From the NCBI GenBank assembly GCA_030220185.1, contig JASPKZ010004953.1:1090501-1154500 (forward strand): a stretch of DNA of 64,000 nucleotides. Reading direction: 5' to 3'. The stretch comes from Diploptera punctata (taxonomy: Eukaryota > Arthropoda > Insecta > Blattodea > Blaberidae). The position numbers were made by a program, and so were the translations under genes. Of the stretch, positions 1 to 10,446 are shown piece by piece. Below the pieces are notes generated by a model. It saw only the letters and a program-made list of their open reading frames with translations, did no database searches and was not told the origin of the DNA. The first letter of the stretch is position 1, and the number at the start of each line of letters is the position of its first letter.

Positions 1-1410
1 AGGACACAATAAGAGGATGATGATGAACATATTGAAGCAGTAGTAAACAAAGCAACGAAAAGATTTTCAATCTTAAAAAGATTAGCTGGAGCAAAGTGGG
101 ATAGTAATCGCCAGACTCTGAACACCACGTATAAAACATTCATCAAGCCAATACTTCTATACAACGGGGAGGTATTAATCACAGCAAATAACTCAAACCT
201 ATATCACCTAGAAGTATGCCAAAATCAGGCTTTACAGCTTATAACCGGCGCAGCTAAATCAACCCCAATCACAGCAATGCAAGCACTAACTCAGAACCCT
301 CCAATATGTCTAACTTTAGAGTAACAGGCAATAACACAACATGAAAAAATGTTACGGTTAACAACATCAAAATGGGAAAAAAGACAGTTACAACCAACCA
401 AGTTGAAAAACAAACAAGTTTCTTGTCCAAAGTAACAGAAATAAAAACAGATTTGAATCTTCCTAAATCTAAAGAAAATATTTTGATCAGAGAAAACCCT
501 CTTACTTTTGAACCAATTAACATTCAGCTAAATCTAGAAGAACCAGTTACAAAATCTGAAACCCCACACTTGTACTAAAAGCTCTAGCATTAGAAGCTGT
601 GAATAAGAGATATCCACCAGAAGAATGGTTACATGTCTACACAGATGGATCTACTATTGATAACAACTCAGGATCAGGAATTACATGTGCATTATTTTCA
701 TTTTATCAACCAGCAGGATACCACACAACAAATTTTGATGCGGAAGTAACGGCTATTCATATTTCACTCCAACAATTACTATACAGAATAAATAAATTTC
801 AAAATGTGGTCATACTCTCTGATTCTAAGGCAGCAATATATGCAATAAATTCACACAAAATGAAGTCAATACAAATTAAAGAGTGCTACAAAATGATTCA
901 ACTCCAAAAACTACAGAAAAGAATTCAATTGCAATGGATACCTGCACATTGTGGAATTGCTGGAAATGACACTGCTGATTTTTTGCCAAAAAAGGCTCCA
1001 ATCTAATTCAGAATACTACTAAAAGCTTACCTTTCACATCCATAAAAAGAATAGTTAAAAACAAATATAAAATCAAACAAAACCAAGACCTATGTAACAA
1101 AGCCAAAGACAAAAAATGGAATATTTTAGTAAAGAAGGCAGATATTATTCCAGAAATTCCACGTAAAACTACAGTAGCAAAATTTAGACTGCTTACAGAA
1201 CATGACTATTTGGCCAAACATTTATATAAAATAGGAATCTACACGAATCCAAATTGTCCTCTATGCAACAAAGACGAAGAAATGAAAGAAAAACATCTAC
1301 AAACCTGTGAAGTATTACGTGTTGGATCCACCATAGAGAAATATAGGAGAGCAAGAATGCTAATGGCTTCATTGCCAAGGCCCAGCATTTGAAAACAACA
1401 ACACAACATT
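1..1410 (+). mobile_element. LINE remnant: RT C-terminus, RNase H, Cys-rich tail
   Basis: Broken non-LTR retrotransposon. Bases 1-315 translate to the RT C-terminal region (a run of the type FIKPILLYNGE). Bases 599-1006 encode an RNase H domain of about 135 aa with all four acidic landmarks visible: YTDGS, FDAEV, LSDSKAA and GNDTADF. Bases 1130-1395 encode the tail typical of such elements (HDYLAKHLYKIG-like text and a CPLC...H..C knuckle). Frame shifts and stops separate the blocks, and one shift lies near 1010. The 3' end is an ATTTGAAAACAACAAC tail, shared with the elements ending near 44057 and 44517. The clade could be I, R1 or LOA-like; I cannot decide. Confidence 0.8.
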
Positions 1411-1690
1411 GTGAGGCTTTCAAGTTAATAACTAGAGAACGAATCTTCAAATCTCACCTCATAAACTCCGTGATCTTCAAGCACAGTACCGCAGTTTCAA
1501 GGTATACATTCAGAAGAACAAATTTAAATCCATGAATTTTAAAATTCCCAGCAAGCAAGATTTGATCACAAAGTTCATTAAATCAACACCAGATGACGCT
1601 TTGAATCTGAAGGTGTAGACAGAAATTCAACAGTCATAAAGATGGTTGAAGATCATGGAGTTTATGAGGTGAGGTTTCACGATTTACTAT
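1411..1690 (+). mobile_element. PLE C-terminal scrap flanked by inverted terminal motifs
   Basis: Between 1498 and 1618 the + strand reads like the end of a PLE GIY-YIG protein (YIQKNKFKSMNFKIPS-like, compare the ORF at 38015). It is flanked by inverted arms: CTCACCTCATAAACTCCG at about 1453-1472 and its complement with TTTATGAGGTGAGG ending at about 1674. The TATGAGGTGAG motif is the recurring PLE-end signature of this window. Confidence 0.6.
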
Positions 1691-1843
1691 CTAATTATTA
1701 ACAGGCCTATTGTTTAGGGAAAATTTGCTATTTAAAATATTAAAACAGAAACTTTTATAGTAAATCAGAACATAATCATTCCCAGATTATTTTTAAATTA
1801 GTCTTCTGACTTTATATTTAAATTTTAGCTAACTTCCTAGGAA

Positions 1844-2400
1844 ATGTTATCTTTGAAAAATAATCTTTCCTGGAAGTTTAAAAACGTAAAAATAGCATAC
1901 AGAACCAATAACAAATTAAACAACATAATAAACAATAACATTGAAGAAAATAACATTTTCAACAACAAAGGAGTTTATAAACTGACATGTAAGGACTGCA
2001 ACAAATTTTATATAGGAAGGACAAACAGGAGTTTTAACATCAGATTCAAAGAACATTTTCGAGACTTCATTCACGCAGAAGGTAAATCAAGCTATGCAAA
2101 ACACGTTATCCATGAAGGACATCGCATGTTAAATATTGAAAACACCCTAACAGTAATGCACAGAGAAAATAATCCAGCGAAGATAAACATACTCGAAGAG
2201 ATGGAAATCATGAAAGCAGCTCACAACGACAGCCTGATAAACGAAAACGAACCCAATACATGCAACCCCCTCTACCAGATCTTCAGTGAAACACCAGTTT
2301 TGAATCCTGCCGATGATGGGACAAGTCCCGAAAGCGCTACAGTTAAATGATAATTAAGTTGAGGAGACGGACCTTTCAGGTGAATATTCTATAATTTTAT
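1844..2400 (+). mobile_element. Penelope-like element, GIY-YIG endonuclease 3' part (family 1)
   Basis: ORF of 168 aa ending at 2350. It carries the GIY-YIG nuclease core of PLEs: GVYKLTCKDCNKFYIGRT, with the CxxC insert typical of the Penelope group, then R..EHFRDF, and a late acidic patch ILEEMEIM where the metal-binding Glu is expected. The PLE reverse transcriptase upstream is missing, so this is a 5'-truncated copy. The end of the ORF overlaps a hammerhead-like motif. A shorter second copy lies at 7869-8215. The shared 3' end is ...GTGAATATTCTATAATTTT. Confidence 0.85.
2307..2342 (+). ncRNA. hammerhead-ribozyme-like motif in PLE family 1
   Basis: Type I layout: stem I CTG/CAG, core CCGATGA (U4 replaced by C), one extra T, stem II GGGAC-AA-GTCCC, GAAA, GCGC stem III, then TA before CAG. 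PLEs are known to carry hammerhead motifs. The core substitution suggests weak or lost activity. Confidence 0.5.
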
Positions 2401-2880
2401 ATTAACTTTGAAAAATAACTCATAGATGTTTAGTAATTAACGGTTCTAACTTATTTTAAGTTGGAACCATAATTTTCTTACTGGTCAAAACGTAACAGCT
2501 AAGTAATCACAAAATTGCATGTGTTCAAGAGTGAAAGTTTAGTAAAAAAACTGACTATTATCTCATCACAGAACATGAGGTTAGTTTTTAACGATGGATT
2601 ATAATCAAGAATTGATATAAAGAAAGAGCATTAATTTTTCTTTTCAAATAAAATTTATCCATCATTGAGATGTATGAAATGAATAATAAAAACATTGAAA
2701 GAAAGAGGTTTGTTTACTAAACTTTATAAAATCTTACAGAAGATAATATTTCAAATCAATTATACACACAACCAAAAAATCAATTTTAATAATGTCTCTT
2801 GTCCATTTTCATAAATTGTGGGATCTAATCTCAATGTTACTACTTTGCTCTGAACAAGAGTCAGTTTAATTATTTTGAGT
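2401..2880. other. AT-rich spacer with a SINE tail
   Basis: Only one recognisable piece. Bases 2610-2700 match the 3' body of the tRNA-like SINE family (CTTTTCAAATAAAATTTATC...CATTGAGATGTA), compare 43380-43430. No coding signal seen. Confidence 0.4.
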
Positions 2881-3075
2881 TGGTTATTTTAACTCACCTC
2901 GTATTTCTCGATTTTTATGCAGACCAGACTTCGTCGCTCTTGCACGACATTGTCGATGCTTCCAATTGTTGAAATGAGTTGGAAATATAGACAATGTCGC
3001 ATAAGAGCGATTAAAACCTGGTCTGTATAAAAATCAAGAAATATGAGGTGTCTCAAAATAATTAAAAGAAACCTC
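2881..3075. repeat. PLE-end foldback (palindromic module)
   Basis: Left arm starts at CTCACCTCGTATTTCTCGAT. The right arm is its complement and ends ...AAATCAAGAAATATGAGGTG at about 3049, followed by AAACCTCATAGTG at 3069-3081. The right half keeps a decayed hammerhead-like stem (GTCGCAT..GAGCGAT, AAAC, GGTC). Same architecture as 24567-24790 and 35676-35755. Confidence 0.55.
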
Positions 3076-3465
3076 ATAGTGAAATTTCCTAAATATATTA
3101 AATTAAAAAGTCAGTTTTATTATAATAGCCACTTTTAATGCAAGTTTGTAGCATTTTAAAGGTGATATTTGTATATGGAGCAATCTAAGAAGAATGCAAA
3201 CACAAAAAAAAACAGTTTTGATACAAGATGGATAAGAGATGTTTTTAAAATTAACTTTTCTTTTTAAATTACATGTTTATTTTGATTGGTCATCTAACCA
3301 TATTTTTATTGTAATTCTACAGAATCTGGTAGAAACAAAATGTTCACAAACAATATTTGAAGTAGATCTATCTAAAAATAAGATTTTAATGTATTATCCA
3401 TTAAGTAATTTATAAAGCAGAGAAAATTACTGTATCACTAACTTATCATCTAAATATATAAGAAA
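3076..3465. other. no recognisable feature
   Basis: AT-rich, no coding or repeat signal I can support. Confidence 0.3.
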
Positions 3466-3800
3466 CAAATGCCAGCGTGTTACATGTTTTAAACTAATAT
3501 TAAGAACCTAAAGCTATTACTAAGATTGAAATAAGTAAATTAATGACTGCAACTGAACTATTGTAATCAATGGTAAAAAAAATATATGCCTCAACCAGGA
3601 ATCAAACCCCAAACCATCAGCTTTATGTGCTGATGCTCCTGATCCAAAGCATCAGCACATAAATCTCAAGATTCGAGGTTTGATTCCCGGTCCAGGCATA
3701 AATTTTCTCTTTATGATTGATTACAATAGTTCAGATGTTACATGATTCTTAATAGTGCATCAAATTTCAAGAAAACTGGTTGTCTCTTTATTTATTGCAT
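3466..3800. repeat. inverted pair of tRNA-like SINE heads
   Basis: Bases 3590-3650 are a minus-strand tRNA-like head (box B complement GGAATCAAACCCC). Bases 3645-3705 are a plus-strand head (GGTTTGATTCCCGG). They meet at a central AGCATCAGCACATAAA block, giving an inverted pair. The flanks GAAATAAGTAAATTAATG...ATTGTAATCAATGG recur at 29745-29830 and 30180-30275. Confidence 0.55.
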
Positions 3801-4214
3801 TGCATTTTGTGTTAATACATGAGTCACATGGGTTGGTAAAGATCTATATAAAATAAATATAAGATTGATAGATTATACTGTTTATCTTAAACAATTAAAT
3901 GTTTTAGCTCTAATAGTTTATTTAATTTTTTATAGTACTTTATTGTTTCTCTTGCATGACTTTCATGAAAATAGAAAGTTATTGTAATGTCCAGAATATA
4001 AATTATATGGTTGTGCTTTCTCTTATAAAGCTATCCATGAATTACAAAATACAATATAATATTATATAAATAGTGTTTTATTTGTGTTAATTTTAGAAAA
4101 TTGCTTATCCTCTTCCTACCTGTCCACAATATAATAAAGCATTTTTATACTAACCAAGCAAAATGGAATGTGTAAAGAAAATATTTTCATAATTAAGATA
4201 TTTAGTCTGTATAT
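3801..4214. other. no recognisable feature
   Basis: AT-rich spacer without supported features. Confidence 0.3.
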
Positions 4215-5012
4215 TCTTACCTCTTATGGTTGTTTTCGGTGAACATATGTTTCAAGGATTCTGAGCTCCATCGTCAGCAATTACAGACTGATTTTTCACA
4301 AGTTGTCGGCCCTGATTCTTGACTCCTCTCTTTGCTTGTGGTCCAATGAACTTGCTATGGAGGTTCCTTCTCCGTGATTATCAGGAAATTGATAATTCTT
4401 TCCTTGTTCTTCTGTATGTAGGATCTTTTTTCCCATATGGTGAGTTCAGTTTTTTGTTTTCTAACTGTTTTAATAATGTTGTGTTTTTCTGATCAAACAT
4501 GAGCAGCCACTCCGATTTTTTTTTTTTTTTTTACATTGCTTATGTGTTCTTTAGTTTCTAATGGTTACATTTCTTTTTGTTTTCCCTATGTATATCGTAA
4601 CACACAGTCTGCACATTTCATTTAATAATTTCCTGATTTTTTTTAACCATGCATCACTCAATCTTACATTTTTTGTTTGCTTTTTCTTAGCGTAACTTTA
4701 ATTTAAGCTAGACTCATTCTTTGATCCTAAACTGAATATTAAATTTTTCAAAAATCTTTTGACATTTATTGTATGGCCAAGGGGTGTGATATGTGAATTG
4801 CCTGTCATGTTCTATCTTTCTTGTGTGTTTTCCTGCTGTTATGCGTTGCTTTCTTTCTTTCAGTTTATGTACTCTCAATCTCACTTTTTTGGTATGCAAT
4901 TTTTTTGCAACTGAAAACCATTTTTCTTTTGCAACCTCAATTATGTGTTTTCTCTCTAACTCGTAATTTTTCTTGTCCCTGGGTATATTTACCAATCTAT
5001 GTACTACACTAA
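4215..5012 (-). mobile_element. PLE fragment (RT-EN linker, GIY-YIG tail and terminal module)
   Basis: On the minus strand, the ORF at 4995-4714 matches the PLE linker between RT and endonuclease (ends TYHTPWPYNKCQKIFEKFNI-like). Decayed GIY-YIG C-terminal text follows (KNTTLLKQLENKKLN, GKKILHTEEQGK) down to about 4330, then a decayed hammerhead-like core (CTGACGAT...CTTGAAAC) at about 4275-4240 and the AGAGGTAAG end motif near 4220. Stops and shifts are present throughout. Confidence 0.65.
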
Positions 5013-5945
5013 TTATTTTATTTTTAGTCTGATCATCTTACCTCAATATTAATGTTGATTTGTTCTTGGGCATGTTTCAAAACAATTCTGTTTTATCGTA
5101 GCTTGTCCAGACTGGTTTGATTTATGTTGCACACCGTAGATGTCGATGTCAGCTCCATCCTGTGGTTGGCCAAAGAACCTCACTGGTATTTCAAAATTCA
5201 TAACTCTGTTTTTGTTCTTCTGAATATAGATTTTTTCCAAATAGTCAGCTCTTTTGTATTTTCTAACTGTTTTAATAATTTAGTATCTGAATTTATATTA
5301 TATTTTTCAGACCAAATATGAGCAGCAACTGCAGATTTTTCTATTTCCCCATTTTTAATATTTCTTATGTGTTCTTTGGTTTTTCCTATATATATCTTTT
5401 CACAACCCATGCATTCAATTTAATATATTCCTGACTTTTTATTTTTATCAGTTTTTTCATTTTTGTTAGTTTGTTATTAGTTTATTTAAACTGTAGTTAT
5501 TTTTCGGTACTAATTTAATATTAAACTTCTCAAATATCTTTTGGAATTTATTGTGTATATTTTTTCATAAGTGGTTCTTATTTTTCAAGAGTACTTCTGT
5601 TTACCATTTTTTCATCAAACTCGTTTTCTCTTTCTACTTTGATTATGTTTTTTCTTCTGTTTGAAATCTTCTTCTTTTAAGGGTAAGTTTACTAATCTAT
5701 GAGTTAAACTATTAAAGGCTGCTAATTTATGTCCAATTTGATTGAACCCTGTTGATTTAATAAAATTTTCCATATGAGTTTCTTTCCCTATGAATCCCAA
5801 ATTCAATTTTTCTTTTTCTTCGTGTTCTGACCAATTTAAGATCCAAAAAAGGTATTTGTTTATTTTCTTCTATTTCTTTGGTAAATTTGATGTTTGTACT
5901 CTGTAAATTTAACAGTTTTAGGGAATCTTCTACATTAAGGTAGAA

Positions 5946-6101
5946 TATTTTTATCACTCACCTCATATTGTTCTTCTTATTTGATTATAAACTATGTTCC
6001 GAAACTTGTTTATAATCAAATAAGAAGAACAATATGAGGTGAGTGATAAAAATATTCTACCTTAATGAATATACCTCATAGTGAGAATTCCTAAAATAAG
6101 T
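5946..6101. repeat. 156-bp PLE-end foldback with 12-bp TSD
   Basis: Exact AATCTTCTACAT duplications flank it (5934-5945 and 6102-6113). The inside is a near-perfect palindrome (arms of about 57 nt, each containing CACTCACCTCATATTG or its complement) followed by a single CCTCATAGTGAGAATTCC and a TAAAATAAG end. Removing it rejoins the PLE RT reading frame context (VKEKHVED / VEDSLKLL). Confidence 0.8.
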
Positions 6102-6478
6102 AATCTTCTACATGTTTTTCTTTTACAATACAAATTATATCATCTACATATCTTCTCCAAAATTTAAACATTGTGGGATGTGCTTTAGTGATTTTACTTT
6201 TAAAATCGCTCATAAATAAATTTGTCAGGAAAGGGGATAATGGTTTTCCCATTGAGAGCCCTGATTTTTGTCTATAGAAACTCCCATTGAATGTAAAAAA
6301 CATTTGGTCAATGCATAACTCAGTTAATTTCAAATAATCTTCTTTGATCTCTCTGTCTATGTTGTTTTTACTTAACCTGTTGTTCAATATCTCCAAAGTT
6401 TTTTGTTTGTAGGTTCTTTGGCCAACCACAGGATGGAGCTGACATCAACATCCAGGTTGTGCAACATAAATAAAACCA

Positions 6479-6529
6479 TAATAATTAAATTAAACCTCAT
6501 AGTGTTCTTTCCCTGTGAAAGTTAAATAA
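6479..6529 (+). repeat. 51-bp terminal-module insertion with 13-bp TSD
   Basis: Flanked by ATAAATAAAACCA at 6466-6478 and 6530-6542. The inside holds only AAATTAAACCTCATAGTG and the AAAGTT-type end, as if an extremely 5'-truncated copy of the PLE terminal module had inserted. Confidence 0.65.
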
Positions 6530-6553
6530 ATAAATAAAACCAGTCTGGACAAG

Positions 6554-6588
6554 CTGACAATAAAACAGAATTGTTTTGAAACATGTTC
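6554..6588 (+). ncRNA. hammerhead-like core in inverted PLE end
   Basis: CTGACAA (consensus CTGANGA with G8 changed to A), one extra T, 6-bp stem II AAAACA/TGTTTT, GAAA, CATGTTC. No convincing stem I. The inverted partner lies near 5104-5070 (core CTACGA). Confidence 0.35.
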
Positions 6589-6640
6589 AATAACAAATCA
6601 ACATTAATATTGAGGTAAGATGATCAGACCAAAAATAATA

Positions 6641-7299
6641 TAATATCCTTGTATTGTTCGCAAATTCTGACTATAATTCATAGATATTTTTGAAGAATCA
6701 TAACCATAGTGCACATGCATATTTGTGCACCATTCTGCTTATTAATATTTATTTCATGTTTTAAGGAATTCTGAAGGAAATGTAGCAGTTGAGTTTGTTC
6801 TTATGAAAATATTTTTGAAAAAATTTACAAGTTTTCATTGATCCTACTTAGTAAACACCAAAAATGTATATATGAGTGTGGTCCTTATTCTTGACTTTTC
6901 ATGTTTCATTCTGCATGCCCTCCATTTTTTTCCTTTTGTTGTAAGAAGTAATATAGAGTCCGTTTTGTTGAAATTTAAGATGAGGAACCCTGCTGCATTG
7001 AACCCGAAATAGACATGGACAGCTACAGAGTCCAAGCTATAGATGTGTTTTGCATGGGGAAGTGCATAGGGGAGTGGAGAGGAGGTACAATTCTATATGC
7101 TTCTCAAAGTACTAACAGCTGAGACAGCAAATTCCTTTCAGACACACGGAGCTGGGTCCTGAGCAGTAAAATGGAGACATTGAAAAGAAAATATGAATAA
7201 AAATGGCAACAATTTGTGAAGTTAACAATTTAATTCAAACAGTTGTATTTGAAGATATTTATTGATTTATGTATCTTTTTTAAGGTAGTAAAAAAAAAT
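6641..7299. other. no recognisable feature
   Basis: Mixed AT-rich sequence. The short minus-strand ORF here has no family resemblance I can see. Confidence 0.3.
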
Positions 7300-7812
7300 A
7301 TTTGGGCTGTGATGTTGGCTACAATGTGGAAAGAGATATTGACTCCAAAATAAATAAATTTCAGACGGTGTGTGGAACAATACAGAGAACATTCAAAAAT
7401 AAAATTAGAAAAGAAACCAAGATAAAAATGTATAATGTTATGGCGGTTCCCACAATATTGTATGGATGTGAAACTTGGGCTCCAGTGAAAAGACAGAAGA
7501 TAGAATACAGACGGCAGAGATGCGGTTCCTAAGACAAGTAAAAGGATGTACAAGACTTGATAGAATAAGAAATGAGGATATAAGAGAAGAATTGAAAGTA
7601 CAGCCTTTGTTGGATAAAGTCACGAATTATAGACAGAATGGATTGATCACATGGATGGAATGAGCAAGGAGAGATATCCATTGTTAGCCAGAAATTATCA
7701 AGCAAGAGGAAGGCGTGATGTTGGAAGACCTAGAAGACGTTGGGCTGATGCAATATGAAGTCGGAACGGCAATTGCCTAATCCTTGGAGTGATGATGATG
7801 ATGATGATGAGA
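7300..7812 (+). mobile_element. LINE RT C-terminal fragment with GATGAT tail
   Basis: Frame-broken text of the non-LTR RT C-terminus: [39 protein letters not shown], then RGRRDVGRPRRRWADAI. It ends in a (GATGAT) simple tail at 7791-7810. The flanks share an imperfect A-rich ...ATTTGG duplication. Confidence 0.75.
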
Positions 7813-7868
7813 AAAAAAATTTGGCTCAACTGCACTTCTATTAGCGCTTGATTTTTCAGTTATATTGT

Positions 7869-8215
7869 ATTCATTCACGCAGAAGGAAAATCAAGCTATG
7901 CAAAACACGTTATCCATGAAGGACATCGCATGTTAAATATTGAAAACACCCTAACAGTAATGCACAGAGAAAATAATCCAGCGAAGATAAACATACTCGA
8001 AGAGATGGAAATCATGAAAGCAGCTCACAACAACGACAGCCTGATAAACGAAAACGAACCCAATACATGCAATCCCCTCTACCAGATCTTCAGTGAAACA
8101 CCAGTTTTGAATCCTGTCGATGATGGGACAAGTCCCGAAAGCGCTACAGTTAAATGATTAATTAAGTTGAGGAGACGGACCTTTCAGGTGAATATTCTAT
8201 AATTTTATATTAATT
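7869..8215 (+). mobile_element. 5'-truncated PLE copy (family 1) with TSD
   Basis: About 95 % identical by eye to 2068-2400, encoding the last 100 or so residues of the GIY-YIG protein. Flanked by TTATATTGT at 7860-7868 and 8216-8224. Has one extra codon (AAC) relative to the first copy. Confidence 0.75.
8114..8149 (+). ncRNA. hammerhead-like motif, second family 1 copy
   Basis: Same as 2307-2342 but with core TCGATGA. Stem II GGGAC/GTCCC, GAAA and the CTG/CAG stem are retained, and the extra T after GA is present here too. Confidence 0.45.
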
Positions 8216-8823
8216 TTATATTGTTGTAAACTATAGCTCTTCTTCTGTATTTACTAACATTATTTAATATTTTAATCTTTTTCAAACAATTTTTATAACA
8301 TTATTAGACAATTTTGAAGTATTTATTTAAATATGCAAATCACAATATTATGACACTGTTAGACAATATTGTGATGCTAACTGCTATTTTCTTCCACAGA
8401 GTATGTTACTTAGTCTATGATTTTTCTATCACTGTTTTGGGTTATCGCTGGTTGGATCAGCATTAGGGAGTGATAAGTAAGTGTACACCCATTTTTAATA
8501 AACATTTGGTAATTTTAATATTATTAATATATTTTTTGACATAGATTTGGAGATTATTGCAAATAAAGGTTGATTAAATTTCATAGTGATGGATAGTAAT
8601 CAAGGATGATAATCGATATGTGGTTCGATTGTGGGTTATCAATGGCTCTATATACTCTGGCGCATGCGCACTGTTGTTCTATAGGACTTTGAAAATATTT
8701 CACGCAAGTTTAAGTGCAGTTTTTGCAAATATTTTTGCTGTAGGTAATTGTTTTGAATATTTATAAATTTAGTTAATGTTTTTGTAATGAAATTTTATAC
8801 ACTAAAAAATTGGACCAAAAATA
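8216..8823. repeat. AT-rich spacer with a dispersed repeat (8440-8720)
   Basis: Bases 8440-8720 are repeated in reverse around 18460-19100 (GTGATAAGTAAGTGTACACC, ATCGATATGTGGTTCGAT, GCGCATGCGC). No coding signal. Probably a nonautonomous element of unknown class. Confidence 0.5.
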
Positions 8824-10079
8824 ACTAAACTAACTATCTCACTGGCACTATCGAAGCTGTGGCCAACACTGACATAAGCTCTCCATACATCCTGGACTAA
8901 TAATTTCCAATCAACTGTGTATAAGTACTTCCCTCAAATCATGATTAATGTTATACTCTCACACATCAAATTTGGCCAAAAGGGAAAAAAAAAAAAAAGA
9001 ATAGAGAGTGTGCATTGAAATCAGACAATATTTTAATTCTACCTTTGTCTCTCTCTCTCTCGTTAACGTTATTCTTGGTCTACCAACCAGGTATTTTCCT
9101 TCAGGTTTTCCTACAAGAAGCTTTCATGCCCCACTTTCATTAATCATGCCTGCAGTCTTCAAAACTTAACTATTATTATTATTATATCTTGTTTCCTATA
9201 AAGATCACATACCTGACTGTTATAATATAGTCTTTTCCATTTGCTTGTCTGTTCAACTTTCTTTGGTCCAAAAATTTGCCTAAGAACTTTATTCTCAAAT
9301 ACTCAAAATCTTTTCTCATCCCTTAACCCTTCAGAGCAGATGGAGTTAAATGGCCGGCAATACTCTGATGTGGGAGGAAGTTCACGGGTATTTAAACTCA
9401 TCTGTTCAGTACCAGTATTCCAATAATGCATTTAAATGGATATATCTTGAGTAATTTAAATGTTTTTGCAATTCGTTTATGGTGAACCCTTAATATTATA
9501 TTTAATTAATTAAATTTGTTACAGTTCTCACCTAACATCTCTGCATTTTTCGCAGACTTATTTATGGTTGTTGTGCCACAGTTGAAGTAGGTCCTTTTTG
9601 TAAATTTCTCATGTAAGTGGCACAGTGAATTGCACTAGGAATTATTTGAAGAATTCAGAGAACCGGCTCTACCTAACAACACAACGAAATATTTACACAA
9701 AGAGAAGGGTCTTCAAAAAAAAAAACAGAATGAATTTCAAAAATTGGTGTGATAAATCTTCAAAATGTAAACCAGCTGTTTGACACTCGGGCACCAATAA
9801 GTGTATTTTTTCCCCTTGTGTTTACTTTGTTCATGTTTATTACAAACACATTGCTTCTATGCGCTGATCTTTTTTCTTGTAGGTGGGGGCAGCCTTCTCC
9901 AAATGTGTCTTTCTAACACTTTGGAAACATTATTTTAGATAGTATGCCTTCAAAAAATTGTCTTTCTACACATGAGACCTGTTGTGCTAAAAGACCTTCA
10001 TCAACCCTAAATTTCATTGTCTTTCTTCTGGTTTCCAAGGTGAAACCAGTTGATGATATATGACTATAATAGCCTCACC

Positions 10080-10375
10080 GGAGGTGTGGACTTGAAAGAT
10101 CAACATGCTACAAGCCGGTAGATCGAGGGTTCGAGTCCCAGTGGATCAGGATTTTTAAACTGAACCAAACCTTCAGGCGGCACTGTTGCCCCAGGGTTGA
10201 CTCAGCCTCTAACTGAAATGAGTACCAGATGCTTGTTATGGGCTGTCAGACAGAGATAAGTACCCGGCTTACATCAAGTACCGATAGTCTAGAAAAAGTG
10301 GGAGCCTTAACCTCCTAATATCCCAAGAAGCTCCTAAGGTCTGTAGTGGACCACTTTACCTTTTAGATACTGAGT
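10080..10375 (+). repeat. tRNA-derived SINE (family C)
   Basis: Head with GGTTCGAGTCCCAGTGG as a box B-like element, then GGATCAGGATTTTTAAACTG, ...CCTTCAGGCGGCACTGTTGCC, AATGAGTACCAGATGC. Other copies at 39690-39940 and 49785-50000. Confidence 0.65.
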
Positions 10376-10419
10376 GAATAGTAGACTAACTACCTTTCCA
10401 TAATGTAAGGGTATCGTTA

Positions 10420-10446
10420 TTTGAAATATATATATATATATATATC
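10420..10446. repeat. (TA)n microsatellite
   Basis: Run of about 12 TA units. Confidence 0.8.

Larger units (their letters stand above)
5034..6640 (-). mobile_element. Penelope-like element (family 2): RT plus GIY-YIG, inverted ends
   Basis: Minus-strand PLE in pieces. 6429-6091 is the RT palm with SGLSMGKPLSP and the catalytic YVDDI box. 5957-5615 is the RT C-terminal part. 5410-5049 is the GIY-YIG half (KIYIGKTKEHIRN...AAHIWSEKYN, then YIQKNKNRVMNFEIP). The minus-strand end at 5180-5034 is repeated in inverted orientation at about 6418-6640, so the copy has inverted terminal copies, a known Penelope habit. It is split by a 156-bp foldback at 5946-6101 and a 51-bp insert at 6479-6529. ORFs are broken; not active. 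Confidence 0.8.
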
